A DNA stretch of 64,000 nucleotides, taken from NCBI GenBank assembly GCA_023386365.1, contig JAEWJX010000042.1, forward strand, positions 1 through 64,000, in the 5' to 3' direction. Under the pieces are notes generated by a model. The model did not search any database. It was given only the letters and a program-made list of their open reading frames with translations, and had not been told where the DNA came from. Both the position numbers and the translations under genes were made by a program. Source of the DNA: Actinomycetes bacterium. Its GTDB lineage: Bacteria > Actinomycetota > Actinomycetes > Actinomycetales > Microbacteriaceae. Shown here in pieces: positions 20,663 to 32,027 of the stretch; position 1 is the first letter of the stretch, and each line of letters starts with the position of its first letter.

Positions 20663-21480
20663 GCCGCGTCCTCGTCCTCGGGGGCACCGGTGTCATCGGT
20701 TCGCGTCTCAGCAGGCTGCTGTCCGCTGACGGCCATCAGGTCTGGGCCACGACCCGTTCGCCCGGACGACTCGATGCGGTGTACGCCGCCGGTGCGAAGG
20801 GTGTCGTCGCCGACGCGCTCGATCGGGCCAGCATCGACGCGGCCCTGGCCGAGGCGCGGCCGGATGTCGTGGTGCACGCGTTCACCGATCTCAGCGGCCT
20901 CGACTGGGCTGCCAACGCACGCCTGCGCACCGAGGGCACCCGCAACCTCGTGGAGGCCTGCCTGGCCGTCGGTGTGGAGACGATGGTGGCGCAGAGCATC
21001 GGCTGGGCGAGCGTTCCGGGCGATGGCCCCGCCGACGAGACGACCCCCGCCGATCCCTCCGCCTTCGCCCCGGTCGCGTCGCTCGAATCCGATGTCGCCC
21101 GGATGCCGCACGGGGTGATCCTTCGCCTCGGCATCCTCTACGGCAGCGGCACGTTCTATGCGCCCGACGGGGTTGCGGCAGCGGATGCGCGCGCGGGCGT
21201 CGTCCGGCCGACGACGCGCGTCACCGACTGGTTGCACGCCGACGACGCGGCCGAAGCGTTCCGTCAGGCACTCACCTGGCCTACGGGTCCGGTGTTCGTC
21301 GTCGACGACGTCCCGTCGACGGCCGACGAGTGGGCTCCGGTGTTCGCGGATCGGGTCGGCGGCCGCGTCGACACGATCGCGGATGCCCCTCCCGGCAGGC
21401 AGGCATCGCGCCGCCTGGCCACCGAACGCGGATGGCGCCCGTCGCATCCGGATTGGCGCGACGGCCTCGGCTTCGCGTGA
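20659..21480 (+). CDS. NAD-dependent epimerase/dehydratase family protein
   Basis: A 273-residue extended SDR protein starting MSRVLVLGGTGVIGSRLS, with the NAD(P)-binding GGTGVIG motif at 8-14. The later segments VVHAFTDLSG and VAQSIGWAS take the places of the usual strand-4 and catalytic motifs; the classical YxxxK is not clear, so it may be an atypical or NmrA-like member. The ATGA overlap with the VOC gene decides the start. Function is unknown. Confidence 0.85.
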   Translation: MSRVLVLGGTGVIGSRLSRLLSADGHQVWATTRSPGRLDAVYAAGAKGVVADALDRASIDAALAEARPDVVVHAFTDLSGLDWAANARLRTEGTRNLVEACLAVGVETMVAQSIGWASVPGDGPADETTPADPSAFAPVASLESDVARMPHGVILRLGILYGSGTFYAPDGVAAADARAGVVRPTTRVTDWLHADDAAEAFRQALTWPTGPVFVVDDVPSTADEWAPVFADRVGGRVDTIADAPPGRQASRRLATERGWRPSHPDWRDGLGFA

Positions 21481-21499
21481 CGGCATCCGCCCGAGCGGT

Positions 21500-21823
21500 T
21501 CAGCCGAGGTACGCGGCCAGGTCGGACTCGAGCACGTGCTGCGGCCGCGCTCCGAGGATGCGCCGTGCCGGCTCGCCGTTCTCGAAGACCAGCATCACGG
21601 GCAGCGCGAGGGCGTTGTAGCGCACAGCGAGTTCGGGGTTGGCGTCGACGTCGACCTTCACGATCTCGATCTTCTCGCCGTGTTCGGCCGCCACCCGCTC
21701 CAGGATCGGGTTCATCGCCCGGCAGGGTGGGCACCATTCGGCCCAGAAGTCGACGAGCACCGGCTTCGTGGAGGCGAGTACCACTACGTCGAAGTCGGCG
21801 TCGGTCGCCGCCTGCAGGCTCAC
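21500..21823 (-). CDS. Thioredoxin family protein with CPPC active site
   Basis: A 107-residue thioredoxin fold: strand VVLASTKPVLVDFWAEW, active site WCPPC (Cys31, Cys34), then IEIVKVDVDANPELAVRYN and the cis-proline segment ALPVMLVFENGE. Canonical thioredoxin has WCGPC; CPPC shifts the redox potential, so its role may differ from that of the main thioredoxin. The GTG start overlaps the stop of the upstream merR gene as GTGA, which fixes the start and shows that they form one operon. Confidence 0.9.
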   Translation of the reverse strand: MSLQAATDADFDVVVLASTKPVLVDFWAEWCPPCRAMNPILERVAAEHGEKIEIVKVDVDANPELAVRYNALALPVMLVFENGEPARRILGARPQHVLESDLAAYLG

Positions 21824-22200
21824 GCGCCGACCTCGCATCCGCACGCCGCACGCGCCTCGGCACGATCGAGCAGCGCCGCCAGTTCCTCTCGGCGGCGGCG
21901 CAGCTCCTCCGCGCGGGCGTCGAGTTCCGCGATCGCCTCCCGATAGGCGTCGACGGAGGTGGCGCAGTCGTCTCCCTGCTGGTGGCCGGCCGTGAGGCAC
22001 TCGACGAACGGTCGCGTGTCCTCCACTCGGATACCGAGGCGGCTCAACTGCCGGATCTCCTCGACGACGCGGACGTCCTCCTCGTCGTAGTCGCGGTATC
22101 CGTTCGACAGACGGGCCGACGTCAGCAGGCCGAGCGACTCGTAATAGCGCAGCGCCTTCTGGGACACCTGAGCGCGATCCGCCAGTTCACCGATCCTCAT
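21820..22200 (-). CDS. MerR family transcriptional regulator
   Basis: A 126-residue regulator. Residues 1-70 are the MerR winged helix (MRIGELADRAQVSQKALRYYE, with the LRYYESLGLL signature), followed by a long dimerisation helix (about 82-118). Cysteines at 68, 79, 120 and 122 give a C-terminal CXC, the usual position for metal or thiol sensing in this family. Its partner is a thioredoxin gene coupled by a 4-nt overlap, so a redox or electrophile signal is plausible. GGAGG lies five bases before the ATG. Confidence 0.88.
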   Translation of the reverse strand: MRIGELADRAQVSQKALRYYESLGLLTSARLSNGYRDYDEEDVRVVEEIRQLSRLGIRVEDTRPFVECLTAGHQQGDDCATSVDAYREAIAELDARAEELRRRREELAALLDRAEARAACGCEVGA

Positions 22201-22216
22201 TCTGACCTCCTGGAGC

Positions 22217-22249
22217 GACTGTAAGCCTTGCCCCGGAGGTCAATGTCAA
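22217..22249 (-). promoter_or_regulatory. MerR-type promoter of the merR-thioredoxin operon
   Basis: On the minus strand TTGACA (22249-22244) is followed, after a long spacer of 19-21 bp, by TTACAG/TACAGT, with the imperfect dyad CCT-N8-AGG in between. An over-long spacer carrying a dyad is the hallmark of promoters twisted by MerR activators, so this is probably an autoregulated site. The dyad is imperfect. Confidence 0.45.
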
Positions 22250-22291
22250 GCGCGGGCTCGGACCGTCCGGCGCGATGTCGGGGGCCGCCCG

Positions 22292-22297
22292 TAGAAT
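22292..22297 (+). promoter_or_regulatory. -10 hexamer TAGAAT of uvrA (leaderless)
   Basis: TAGAAT, then seven bases, then the GTG at 22305. An in-frame ATG at 22296 overlaps the hexamer itself and would not be in the transcript. No SOS box is visible. Confidence 0.55.
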
Positions 22298-22304
22298 GGG
22301 TTCA

Positions 22305-25208
<2,904 letters not shown>

Positions 25209-25212
25209 ACGG

Positions 25213-27108
25213 GTGGCGTCCTCGCGCGCCGACGTGCTTCCCTGGCGCCCCAAGGCGGGTGAGATCCCGACCGCGCCGGGCGTCTACCGGTTCTCGGATG
25301 CGTCGGGGCGCATCCTCTACGTCGGCAAGGCGGTGAACCTGCGGCAGCGGCTCTCGAACTACTTCCAGCCGCTGCGCAGCCTCCACGAACGCACCCGTCA
25401 TATGGTGCTCGCGGCATCCCATGTCGAGTGGACCGTGGTCGGCAGCGACATCGAAGCTCTCCAGCTGGAATACACCTGGATCAAGGAGTTCTCGCCGCCG
25501 TACAACGTCAAGTTCCGCGACGACAAGACCTATCCCTACATGGTCGTGACACTTGCCGACGAGGCGCCGCGGGTGATGGTGACGCGCAACCATCGCATCC
25601 CCGGCGCCCGCTACTTCGGTCCGTACCCGAAGGTGTGGGCCGTGCGCGAGACCATCGACCTAATGGTCAAGGCGTTCCCCATCCGCACCTGCTCGGACTC
25701 CAGCTACAAGCGCGCCATGCAGACGGGGCGTCCCTGTTTCCCGGGACAGATCGGCCGGTGCGGAGGGCCGTGCTCGCATCGCGTCACGATCGAGGAGCAC
25801 CGGGAGATCGTCGACCAGTTCGTGGCGTTCATGGCGAGCCACGACCGGAGCGTCGTCTCGCTCCTGCAGCGCGAGATGAAGGATGCCGCCTCTGCCTTCG
25901 AGTACGAGCGGGCGGCGAAGATCCGGGACCGCATCCAGGCGCTCGAGAACGTGCTCGAGAAGAGCGCGGTGGTGCTTCCCGACGCGACCGAGGTCGACGT
26001 ATTCGGAATCGAGCAGGACGAACTGGCGGCCGCCGTGCAGCAGTTCGTGGTGCGGGGTGGTCGTATCCGCGGGGTGCGCAGCTGGGTGGTCGACAAGGAG
26101 CTCGACATCAGCGCGGGCGATCTGGTCGAGTCCGTGCTCGAGACCGCCTACGAGACGGAACCCCCGCCGCGCGAGATCATCGTGCCGGTGCTGCCCGACG
26201 ACGCCGCAGCCCTCGAGCAGTGGCTCGCGGGCAGGCGGGATCGCGGGGGAGTCACCCTTAAGACCGCCCAGCGCGGCGACAAGGCGGCTGTGCTGCAGAC
26301 CGCCACCCTCAACGCCAAGCAGTCGCTGATGCTCTACAAGACGCGCCGTACCGCCGACTACGTCGCCCGCACGCAGGCGCTCAACGATCTGCAGATGGCA
26401 CTCGGGCTCGACGAGGCGCCGCTCCGGATGGAGTGCTACGACGTCTCGCACCTCGGGGGCACGAACGTGGTCGCCTCCATGGTGGTCTTCGAGGACGGGC
26501 TGCCGAAGAAGAGCGACTACCGCAAGTTCGCCGTGCACGACACGATCGACGACACCGAGTCGATCGCCCAGGTCCTCCGCCGGCGCCTGTCTCACCTCGA
26601 CGACGACGACCGCCGCGAAGACGACGACGACGGTTCCCGCCAACGGCGACGCTTCGCCTATCGTCCGGGGCTCCTCATCGTCGACGGCGGCCAGCCGCAG
26701 GTGCAGGCGGCCGCGGGCGTCCTCGCCGAGCTGGGCATCGACGACATCCCCCTGGTCGGGATCGCGAAACGCCTGGAAGAGGTGTGGCTGCCCGACGACG
26801 ACTTCCCGGTCATCCTGCCCCGCGGAAGCGAGGCCCTGTTCCTCCTTCAGCGCATCCGCGACGAGGCGCACCGGTTCGCGATCACGTTCCAGCGGCAGAA
26901 GCGCCGCGCAGACATCGGCACCGTCCTCGCGGAGATCCCGGGTCTCGGGCCGGCGCGGTCGAAGGAACTGCTCCGGCATTTCGGTTCCGTCGCCCGACTG
27001 AAGGCCGCCAGTGCCGACGAGATCGCCGAGGTGCGCGGCATCGGGCCGCAACTCGCCGCCGGCATCGTCGCTAGGCTGGGTGGGGATCGACGGGAAGACG
27101 GGGAATGA
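25213..27108 (+). CDS. uvrC: Excinuclease ABC subunit C
   Basis: The 631-residue nuclease that makes both incisions in excision repair. It has an N-terminal GIY-YIG domain (PGVYRFSDASGRILYVGKAVNLRQRL), cysteines CSDSSYKRAMQTGRPCFPGQIGRCGGPC in the middle region given here by position (about 160-190), a UVR motif (FEYERAAKIRDRIQAL near 240), an RNase H-like C domain with YDVSHLGGTN and VDGGQPQ, and a C-terminal helix-hairpin-helix (IPGLGPARSKELLRHFGS). The GTG at 25213 immediately follows uvrA. Its last codons contain a TAGGCT hexamer that may serve rapZ. Confidence 0.96.
   Translation: MASSRADVLPWRPKAGEIPTAPGVYRFSDASGRILYVGKAVNLRQRLSNYFQPLRSLHERTRHMVLAASHVEWTVVGSDIEALQLEYTWIKEFSPPYNVKFRDDKTYPYMVVTLADEAPRVMVTRNHRIPGARYFGPYPKVWAVRETIDLMVKAFPIRTCSDSSYKRAMQTGRPCFPGQIGRCGGPCSHRVTIEEHREIVDQFVAFMASHDRSVVSLLQREMKDAASAFEYERAAKIRDRIQALENVLEKSAVVLPDATEVDVFGIEQDELAAAVQQFVVRGGRIRGVRSWVVDKELDISAGDLVESVLETAYETEPPPREIIVPVLPDDAAALEQWLAGRRDRGGVTLKTAQRGDKAAVLQTATLNAKQSLMLYKTRRTADYVARTQALNDLQMALGLDEAPLRMECYDVSHLGGTNVVASMVVFEDGLPKKSDYRKFAVHDTIDDTESIAQVLRRRLSHLDDDDRREDDDDGSRQRRRFAYRPGLLIVDGGQPQVQAAAGVLAELGIDDIPLVGIAKRLEEVWLPDDDFPVILPRGSEALFLLQRIRDEAHRFAITFQRQKRRADIGTVLAEIPGLGPARSKELLRHFGSVARLKAASADEIAEVRGIGPQLAAGIVARLGGDRREDGE
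27072..27077 (+). promoter_or_regulatory. Possible internal -10 hexamer TAGGCT for rapZ-whiA
   Basis: Lies within the last codons of uvrC, 27 bases before the rapZ ATG. A transcript from here would have a leader of about 20 nt containing GACGGGGA. It would let rapZ-whiA be expressed apart from uvrA-uvrC. Confidence 0.35.
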
Positions 27109-27980
27109 GCGACGGGAACGACGGGCGCGAGCTGCTCATCGTGACCGGCATGTCGGGTGCCGGCCGCTCGACGGCGGCGAACGCGCTCGAGGACCTCGGC
27201 TGGTACGTAGTCGATAATCTTCCGCCGCAGATGCTTCGCCCGCTGGTCGACCTGGGCGCCCACACGGGCGACGCGATCCCCAAGATCGCCGCCGTGGTCG
27301 ATGTGCGGGGCGGCAAGCTCTTCGCGGACGCGCAGGCGAGCGTCGCCGATCTGCGTGACTCGGGGCGGGCGCGTGTGTTGTTCCTCGACGCGACGGATGC
27401 GGCACTCGTGCGACGATTCGAGCAGGTCCGTCGCCCGCACCCGCTGCAGGGCGATGGAACGCTTCTCGATGGCATCTCCGCCGAACGGCAGCGCATGACG
27501 GGGCTGCGTGAGCAGAGCGACCTCGTCGTCGACACCTCCGACCTCAACATCCACCAGCTGGCGACGCGTATTGCGGAGCTGTTCGGCGAGGAGTTCGCAC
27601 CCAGCCTCAAGCTCACGATCCTGAGCTTCGGTTTCAAGTACGGCCTTCCCGCCGACGCCGACATGGTTGCCGACATGCGATTCCTCCCGAACCCGTTCTG
27701 GGTGCCCGAACTAGCCCCTCTGACGGGGCTCGACGAGCCGGTGAGGGAGTACGTAATGGCGCAGCCGGGGGCCTCCGAGTTCGTCGGGCACTACGTCACG
27801 GCACTCGCTGATGTCGTCGACGGGTACCGGCGCGAGAACAAGCGTCACGCTACGATCGCCATAGGATGCACGGGCGGAAAACACCGTTCCGTCGCGACCG
27901 CCGAGGAGGTGGCTCGCCGCCTCCGTGAACTCCCCGGAGTGTCCGTCGCTGCGCGGCATCGTGACCTCGGGCGCGAGTGA
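27105..27980 (+). CDS. rapZ: RNase adapter/nucleotide-binding protein RapZ (YvcJ)
   Basis: A 291-residue P-loop protein. The N-terminal motif GMSGAGRSTAANALED is the family Walker A, with Arg in place of Lys as seen in actinobacteria, followed by YVVDNLPP. The C-terminal domain has LSFGFKYGLPADADMV, DMRFLPNPFW and GCTGGKHRSV. In E. coli RapZ senses a cell-wall amino sugar and controls a small RNA; in Gram-positives the role is less clear. It overlaps uvrC by ATGA, and whiA follows. Confidence 0.94.
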   Translation: MSDGNDGRELLIVTGMSGAGRSTAANALEDLGWYVVDNLPPQMLRPLVDLGAHTGDAIPKIAAVVDVRGGKLFADAQASVADLRDSGRARVLFLDATDAALVRRFEQVRRPHPLQGDGTLLDGISAERQRMTGLREQSDLVVDTSDLNIHQLATRIAELFGEEFAPSLKLTILSFGFKYGLPADADMVADMRFLPNPFWVPELAPLTGLDEPVREYVMAQPGASEFVGHYVTALADVVDGYRRENKRHATIAIGCTGGKHRSVATAEEVARRLRELPGVSVAARHRDLGRE

Positions 27981-28018
27981 CGGGTGATCGAGATGCGAGA
28001 TGAGACGAGGATGAACGC

Positions 28019-28996
28019 GTGGCACTGACGGGAGACGTCAAAGAGGAGCTCGTCGCCGTGGAAGTCGGCAAGACGAGTGTCCGCGCGGCGGAGCTCGCAG
28101 CCCTTCTGCGCTTCTCCGGCGGACTGCACATCATCTCGGGACGCATCGCGGTCGAGTCGGAACTCGACTCCCAGGCTGTCGCCCAGCGTGTGCGCCGCGA
28201 CCTCGCCGAGCTCTATGGGGTTCGCAGCGAAGGCAAGGTGATCGGTGCCGGCGGCGCCCACAAGACCACCAGTTTCGTCGTCCGCGTCGTCGACGGGGGA
28301 GAGACCCTCGCACGCCAGACCGGTCTCCTGGATGCCCGTCGTCGCCCCGTCCGCGGCCTCCCGAACCGGCTGACCACCGGATCTCGTGAAGACCTGGCGG
28401 CCATCTGGCGCGGCGCGTTCCTTGCGCGGGGCACCCTGACCGACCCCGGACGCTCCGCAGCGCTCGAGGTGACCTGCCCCGGCAACGAGGCGGCGATGGC
28501 CCTCGTCGGCGCCGCGGGGCGTCTCAAGGTTCCGGCGAAGGCCCGCGAGGTACGCGGCGTGCACCGTGTGGTGATCCGCGAGGGTGAGGCGATCGCCGCG
28601 ATGCTTCGCCTCATGGGGGCCGACAAGGCCGTGTCCGCCTGGGAGGAGTTGCGCCAGCGTCGCGAGGTGCGCGCCACCGCGAACCGTCTCGTCAACTTCG
28701 ACGACGCCAACCTGCGTCGTTCCGCCCAGGCCGCCGTTGCGGCGTGCGCGCGCGTCGAGCGTGCCCTCGAGATCCTCGGCGACGAGGTGCCCGATCACCT
28801 GCGGTATGCGGGTGAACTGCGGCTCGGTCATCGCGACGCGAGCCTCGACGAGCTCGGCCACTACGCCGACCCGCCCATGACGAAGGACGCGGTCGCCGGG
28901 CGTATCCGCCGGCTCCTCGCCATGGCCGACAAGTCCGCATCCGACCGGGGGATCCCCGGCACCGACGCGAACCTTCCTCCCGAGTACGACGAGTAG
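28019..28996 (+). CDS. whiA: DNA-binding protein WhiA
   Basis: A 325-residue protein with an N-terminal LAGLIDADG-like fold (about 1-220; LAALLRFSGGLHIISGRIAVE, FLARGTLTDPGRSAALEV) and a C-terminal helix-turn-helix (LGHRDASLDELGHYADPPMTKDAVAGRIRRL, about 270-305). In Streptomyces it triggers septation in sporulation; in non-sporulating relatives it affects division and growth. The GTG start has AGACGAGG upstream. In many genomes YvcK is encoded between rapZ and whiA; here only 38 nt separate them. Confidence 0.96.
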   Translation: MALTGDVKEELVAVEVGKTSVRAAELAALLRFSGGLHIISGRIAVESELDSQAVAQRVRRDLAELYGVRSEGKVIGAGGAHKTTSFVVRVVDGGETLARQTGLLDARRRPVRGLPNRLTTGSREDLAAIWRGAFLARGTLTDPGRSAALEVTCPGNEAAMALVGAAGRLKVPAKAREVRGVHRVVIREGEAIAAMLRLMGADKAVSAWEELRQRREVRATANRLVNFDDANLRRSAQAAVAACARVERALEILGDEVPDHLRYAGELRLGHRDASLDELGHYADPPMTKDAVAGRIRRLLAMADKSASDRGIPGTDANLPPEYDE

Positions 28997-29046
28997 CCGT
29001 ACCGGCCCCGATCCACCACCGACCGACGAACGAAAGAGGGAAAGAG

Positions 29047-29673
29047 ATGGCCGACTACAGCCTTCCTGAGCTGCCGTACGACTACGCGGCACTCGAGCCG
29101 CACATCAGCGCGCGGATCATGGAGCTCCACCACTCGAAGCACCACGCGGCGTACGTCGCCGGTGCGAACACGGCTCTCGAGAAGCTCGCGGAGGCGCGCG
29201 ACTCGGGCGACTACACGAACGTCCCCAAGCTCGAGAAGGACCTTGCCTTCCACCTCGGCGGTCACGTGAACCACTCGATCTTCTGGAAGAACCTCTCGCC
29301 GGATGGCGGCGACAAGCCGGTGGGCGAGCTCGCGGCGGCGATCGACGACAACTTCGGCTCGTTCGACAAGTTCGTGGGTCACTTCAGCGCTGCCGCGAAC
29401 AGCCTTCAGGGCTCCGGATGGGCGGTGCTCGCCTGGGATCCGGTGGGTTCGCGCCTGCTGATCCACCAGCTCTACGACCAGCAGAACAACACTCCGCTCG
29501 GCATCACTCCGATCCTGCAGCTCGACATGTGGGAGCACGCGTTCTACCTGGACTACGTGAATGTGAAGGCGGATTACGTCAAGGCGTTCTGGAACATCGC
29601 CAACTGGGCGGATGCGGGCTCGCGCTTCGAGGCCGCGCGTTCGGGCGGTGCGGGCCTGCTGCTACTGTCGTAG
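29047..29673 (+). CDS. sodA: Superoxide dismutase (Mn/Fe type)
   Basis: A 208-residue enzyme that converts superoxide to hydrogen peroxide and oxygen. Metal ligands are visible in the usual places: His in MELHHSKHHAAYV (first helix), His in HLGGHVNHSIFW, and Asp/His in LDMWEHAFYLDY. Sequence alone does not settle Mn against Fe, though QGSGWAVL and the overall type suggest Mn or cambialistic. The ATG has GAGGGAAAGAG upstream. Two hairpins follow the gene. Confidence 0.96.
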   Translation: MADYSLPELPYDYAALEPHISARIMELHHSKHHAAYVAGANTALEKLAEARDSGDYTNVPKLEKDLAFHLGGHVNHSIFWKNLSPDGGDKPVGELAAAIDDNFGSFDKFVGHFSAAANSLQGSGWAVLAWDPVGSRLLIHQLYDQQNNTPLGITPILQLDMWEHAFYLDYVNVKADYVKAFWNIANWADAGSRFEAARSGGAGLLLLS

Positions 29674-29706
29674 CAGGCGATGAGGCCGGGGCCCGCGCCC
29701 CGGCCT
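29659..29706 (+). terminator. Tandem hairpins ending sodA
   Basis: CTGCTAC-TGTC-GTAGCAG (29659-29676) spans the stop codon, and AGGCCGGGGC-CCGC-GCCCCGGCCT (29683-29706) follows with a perfect 10-bp stem and then ATCCACTTTT. The second is a convincing intrinsic terminator separating sodA from gap. Confidence 0.75.
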
Positions 29707-29776
29707 ATCCACTTTTCACCACACCACAACACACCACCGATTCATCGCGCCCCCCGGCGCACCTCAAGGAGACAAC

Positions 29777-30787
29777 GTGTCCGTCAAGATCGGCATCAAC
29801 GGCTTCGGCCGGATCGGTCGCAACTTCCTCCGCGCCGCCCTCACTCAGGGCGCCGACATCGAGATCGTCGCTGTGAACGACCTCACCGACAACAAGACGC
29901 TTGCGCACCTGCTCAAGTACGACTCGGTCGGCGGCCGCCTCGACGGGGACGTCTCGTACGACGCCGACTCGATCACCGTCAACGGCTCCTCGATCAAGGT
30001 CTTCGAAGAGCGCGATCCCGCGAACCTCCCGTGGGGCGACCTCGGTGTCGACATCGTCATCGAGTCGACCGGCCGCTTCACCAAGGCCTCCGACGCCCAG
30101 AAGCACATCGCCGGCGGTGCCAAGAAGGTCATCATCTCCGCTCCCGGCACCGACGTCGACGGTACGTTCGTCATGGGTGTCAACGAGGGCACGTACGACG
30201 CGGCCACGATGCACGTCATCTCGAACGCCTCGTGCACCACCAACTGCCTGGCGCCCCTCGCCAAGGTCTTCAACGACAACTTCGGTATCGAGCGCGGCTT
30301 CATGATGACCGCGCACGCCTACACCGCCGACCAGAACCTGCAGGACGGTCCCCACAGCGACCTGCACCGCGCCCGCGCCGCGGCCCTCAACATCGTGCCC
30401 GCATCGACCGGCGCCGCGAAGGCGATCGGACAGGTCCTGCCCGAGCTCAACGGCAAGCTGAGCGGCTCGTCCTACCGCGTGCCGGTCCCCACCGGTTCGA
30501 TCGTCGACCTGACGATCATCACGCCGACCGAGGGCCTCACCGTGGAGACGATCAACGCCGCCTACAAGAAGGCCGCTGCCGAGGGTGACCTCGTCGGCTA
30601 CCTGAAGTACAACGAGGACGCGATCGTCTCGACCGACATCCAGCTCGACCCGCACTCGTCGGTCTTTGACGCCGGCCAGACCAATGTCTCCGGCAACCTG
30701 GTCAAGGTGTCGTCGTGGTACGACAACGAGTGGGGCTACTCGAACCGCCTCGTCGACCTCGCCGAGTACGTCGGCGAACGTCTCTGA
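29777..30787 (+). CDS. gap: Glyceraldehyde-3-phosphate dehydrogenase, type I
   Basis: A 336-residue glycolytic enzyme that oxidises glyceraldehyde 3-phosphate with NAD. The start is VKIGINGFGRIGRNFLRAA, with the Rossmann GFGRIG motif, and the catalytic cysteine is in SNASCTTNCLAPLAKV. The HAYTADQNLQDGPH segment is the usual S-loop area. The GTG start has CAAGGAGAC upstream. It heads gap-pgk-tpiA (4 nt gap, then an overlap), the lower glycolysis operon. Confidence 0.97.
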   Translation: MSVKIGINGFGRIGRNFLRAALTQGADIEIVAVNDLTDNKTLAHLLKYDSVGGRLDGDVSYDADSITVNGSSIKVFEERDPANLPWGDLGVDIVIESTGRFTKASDAQKHIAGGAKKVIISAPGTDVDGTFVMGVNEGTYDAATMHVISNASCTTNCLAPLAKVFNDNFGIERGFMMTAHAYTADQNLQDGPHSDLHRARAAALNIVPASTGAAKAIGQVLPELNGKLSGSSYRVPVPTGSIVDLTIITPTEGLTVETINAAYKKAAAEGDLVGYLKYNEDAIVSTDIQLDPHSSVFDAGQTNVSGNLVKVSSWYDNEWGYSNRLVDLAEYVGERL

Positions 30788-30791
30788 CGCA

Positions 30792-32027
30792 ATGACCCTT
30801 CGAACGATCGAGAGCCTCGCCGCGCAGTTCGGCGGCGAGGGCCTCTCGGGTAAGGTCGTGCTGCTGCGCTGCGACCTCAACGTCCCTCTGAAGGACGGCG
30901 TTATCACCGACGACGGGCGCGTTCGCGCGTCCGTCCCCACGATCCGCGAGCTGCTGGCGCGCGGCGCGCAGGTGGTGGTGATGTCGCACCTCGGTCGTCC
31001 GGAGGGCGCCCCCGATCCGAAGTACAGCCTCGCCCCGGTCGCGGTGCGTCTCGGCGAGCTCCTCGGGCAGAACGTCGCGTTCTCGCCGGAGACCGTCGGG
31101 CCCGTCGCCGCCGAGACGATCGCGAACTCCGCGGCGCCCGGCGTCGTGCTGCTCGAGAACCTCCGGTTCAACCCGGGGGAGGCGGCGAAGTCGGACGCAG
31201 AGCGTCAGGCGTTCGCCAACCAGCTCTCGGAGCTCGGCGACGTCGTCGTCTCGGACGGTTTCGGCGTCGTGCACCGCAAGCAGGCGAGCGTCTACGAGCT
31301 CGTGGAGTCGCTTCCGAGCGCCGCCGGCCTGTTGATCGCCGCAGAGCTCGACGTGCTCGACAAGCTCACCGAGAACCCTGAGCGCCCTTACACGGTGGTG
31401 CTCGGCGGCTCGAAGGTGTCCGACAAGCTGGGCGTCATCGGCCACTTGCTGCCGCGCGTGGACGCGCTGCTGATCGGCGGCGGCATGCTCTTCACCTTCC
31501 TCGCGGCTCAGGGCCACAAGGTAGCGTCGAGCCTGCTCGAGGCCGACCAGCTCGACACGGTGCGCGGCTACCTCGCCGAGGCGGCAGAGCGCGGCGTCGA
31601 GATCGTCATCCCCACGGATGTCGTGGTCGCGTCCGGCTTCGCGGCCGACGCGGAGCACGTGGTGGCGGCCGCCGACGCGATCGAGGACACCGCCTTCGGC
31701 GCGTCCGGCATCGGTCTCGACATCGGCCCGGACACGTCGGCGGTCTTCGCCGAGCGTGTGCGCGGATCGAAGACGGTGTTCTGGAACGGTCCGATGGGCG
31801 TGTTCGAGTTCCCCGCGTTCGCCGAAGGCACCCGCGCGGTGGCCGAGGCGCTCACACACGTCGACGGCCTGGGTGTCGTCGGAGGCGGCGATTCCGCCGC
31901 AGCGATCCGCCAGCTCGGCTTCCGCGATGACCAATTCGGTCACGTGTCGACGGGCGGCGGCGCGAGCCTCGAGTTCCTCGAGGGTAAGAAGCTCCCCGGA
32001 CTGGAGGTCCTCGGATGGCAGCAGTAG
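30792..32027 (+). CDS. pgk: Phosphoglycerate kinase
   Basis: A 411-residue glycolytic kinase that makes ATP from 1,3-bisphosphoglycerate. Visible are VVLLRCDLNVPLKDG, MSHLGRPEG, SDGFGVVHRKQAS, VLGGSKVSDKL and the glycine-rich C-terminal GVVGGGDSAAAI. The ATG at 30792 lies four bases after the gap stop. Its end overlaps tpiA by 13 nt, so the two are co-translated. Confidence 0.97.
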   Translation: MTLRTIESLAAQFGGEGLSGKVVLLRCDLNVPLKDGVITDDGRVRASVPTIRELLARGAQVVVMSHLGRPEGAPDPKYSLAPVAVRLGELLGQNVAFSPETVGPVAAETIANSAAPGVVLLENLRFNPGEAAKSDAERQAFANQLSELGDVVVSDGFGVVHRKQASVYELVESLPSAAGLLIAAELDVLDKLTENPERPYTVVLGGSKVSDKLGVIGHLLPRVDALLIGGGMLFTFLAAQGHKVASSLLEADQLDTVRGYLAEAAERGVEIVIPTDVVVASGFAADAEHVVAAADAIEDTAFGASGIGLDIGPDTSAVFAERVRGSKTVFWNGPMGVFEFPAFAEGTRAVAEALTHVDGLGVVGGGDSAAAIRQLGFRDDQFGHVSTGGGASLEFLEGKKLPGLEVLGWQQ

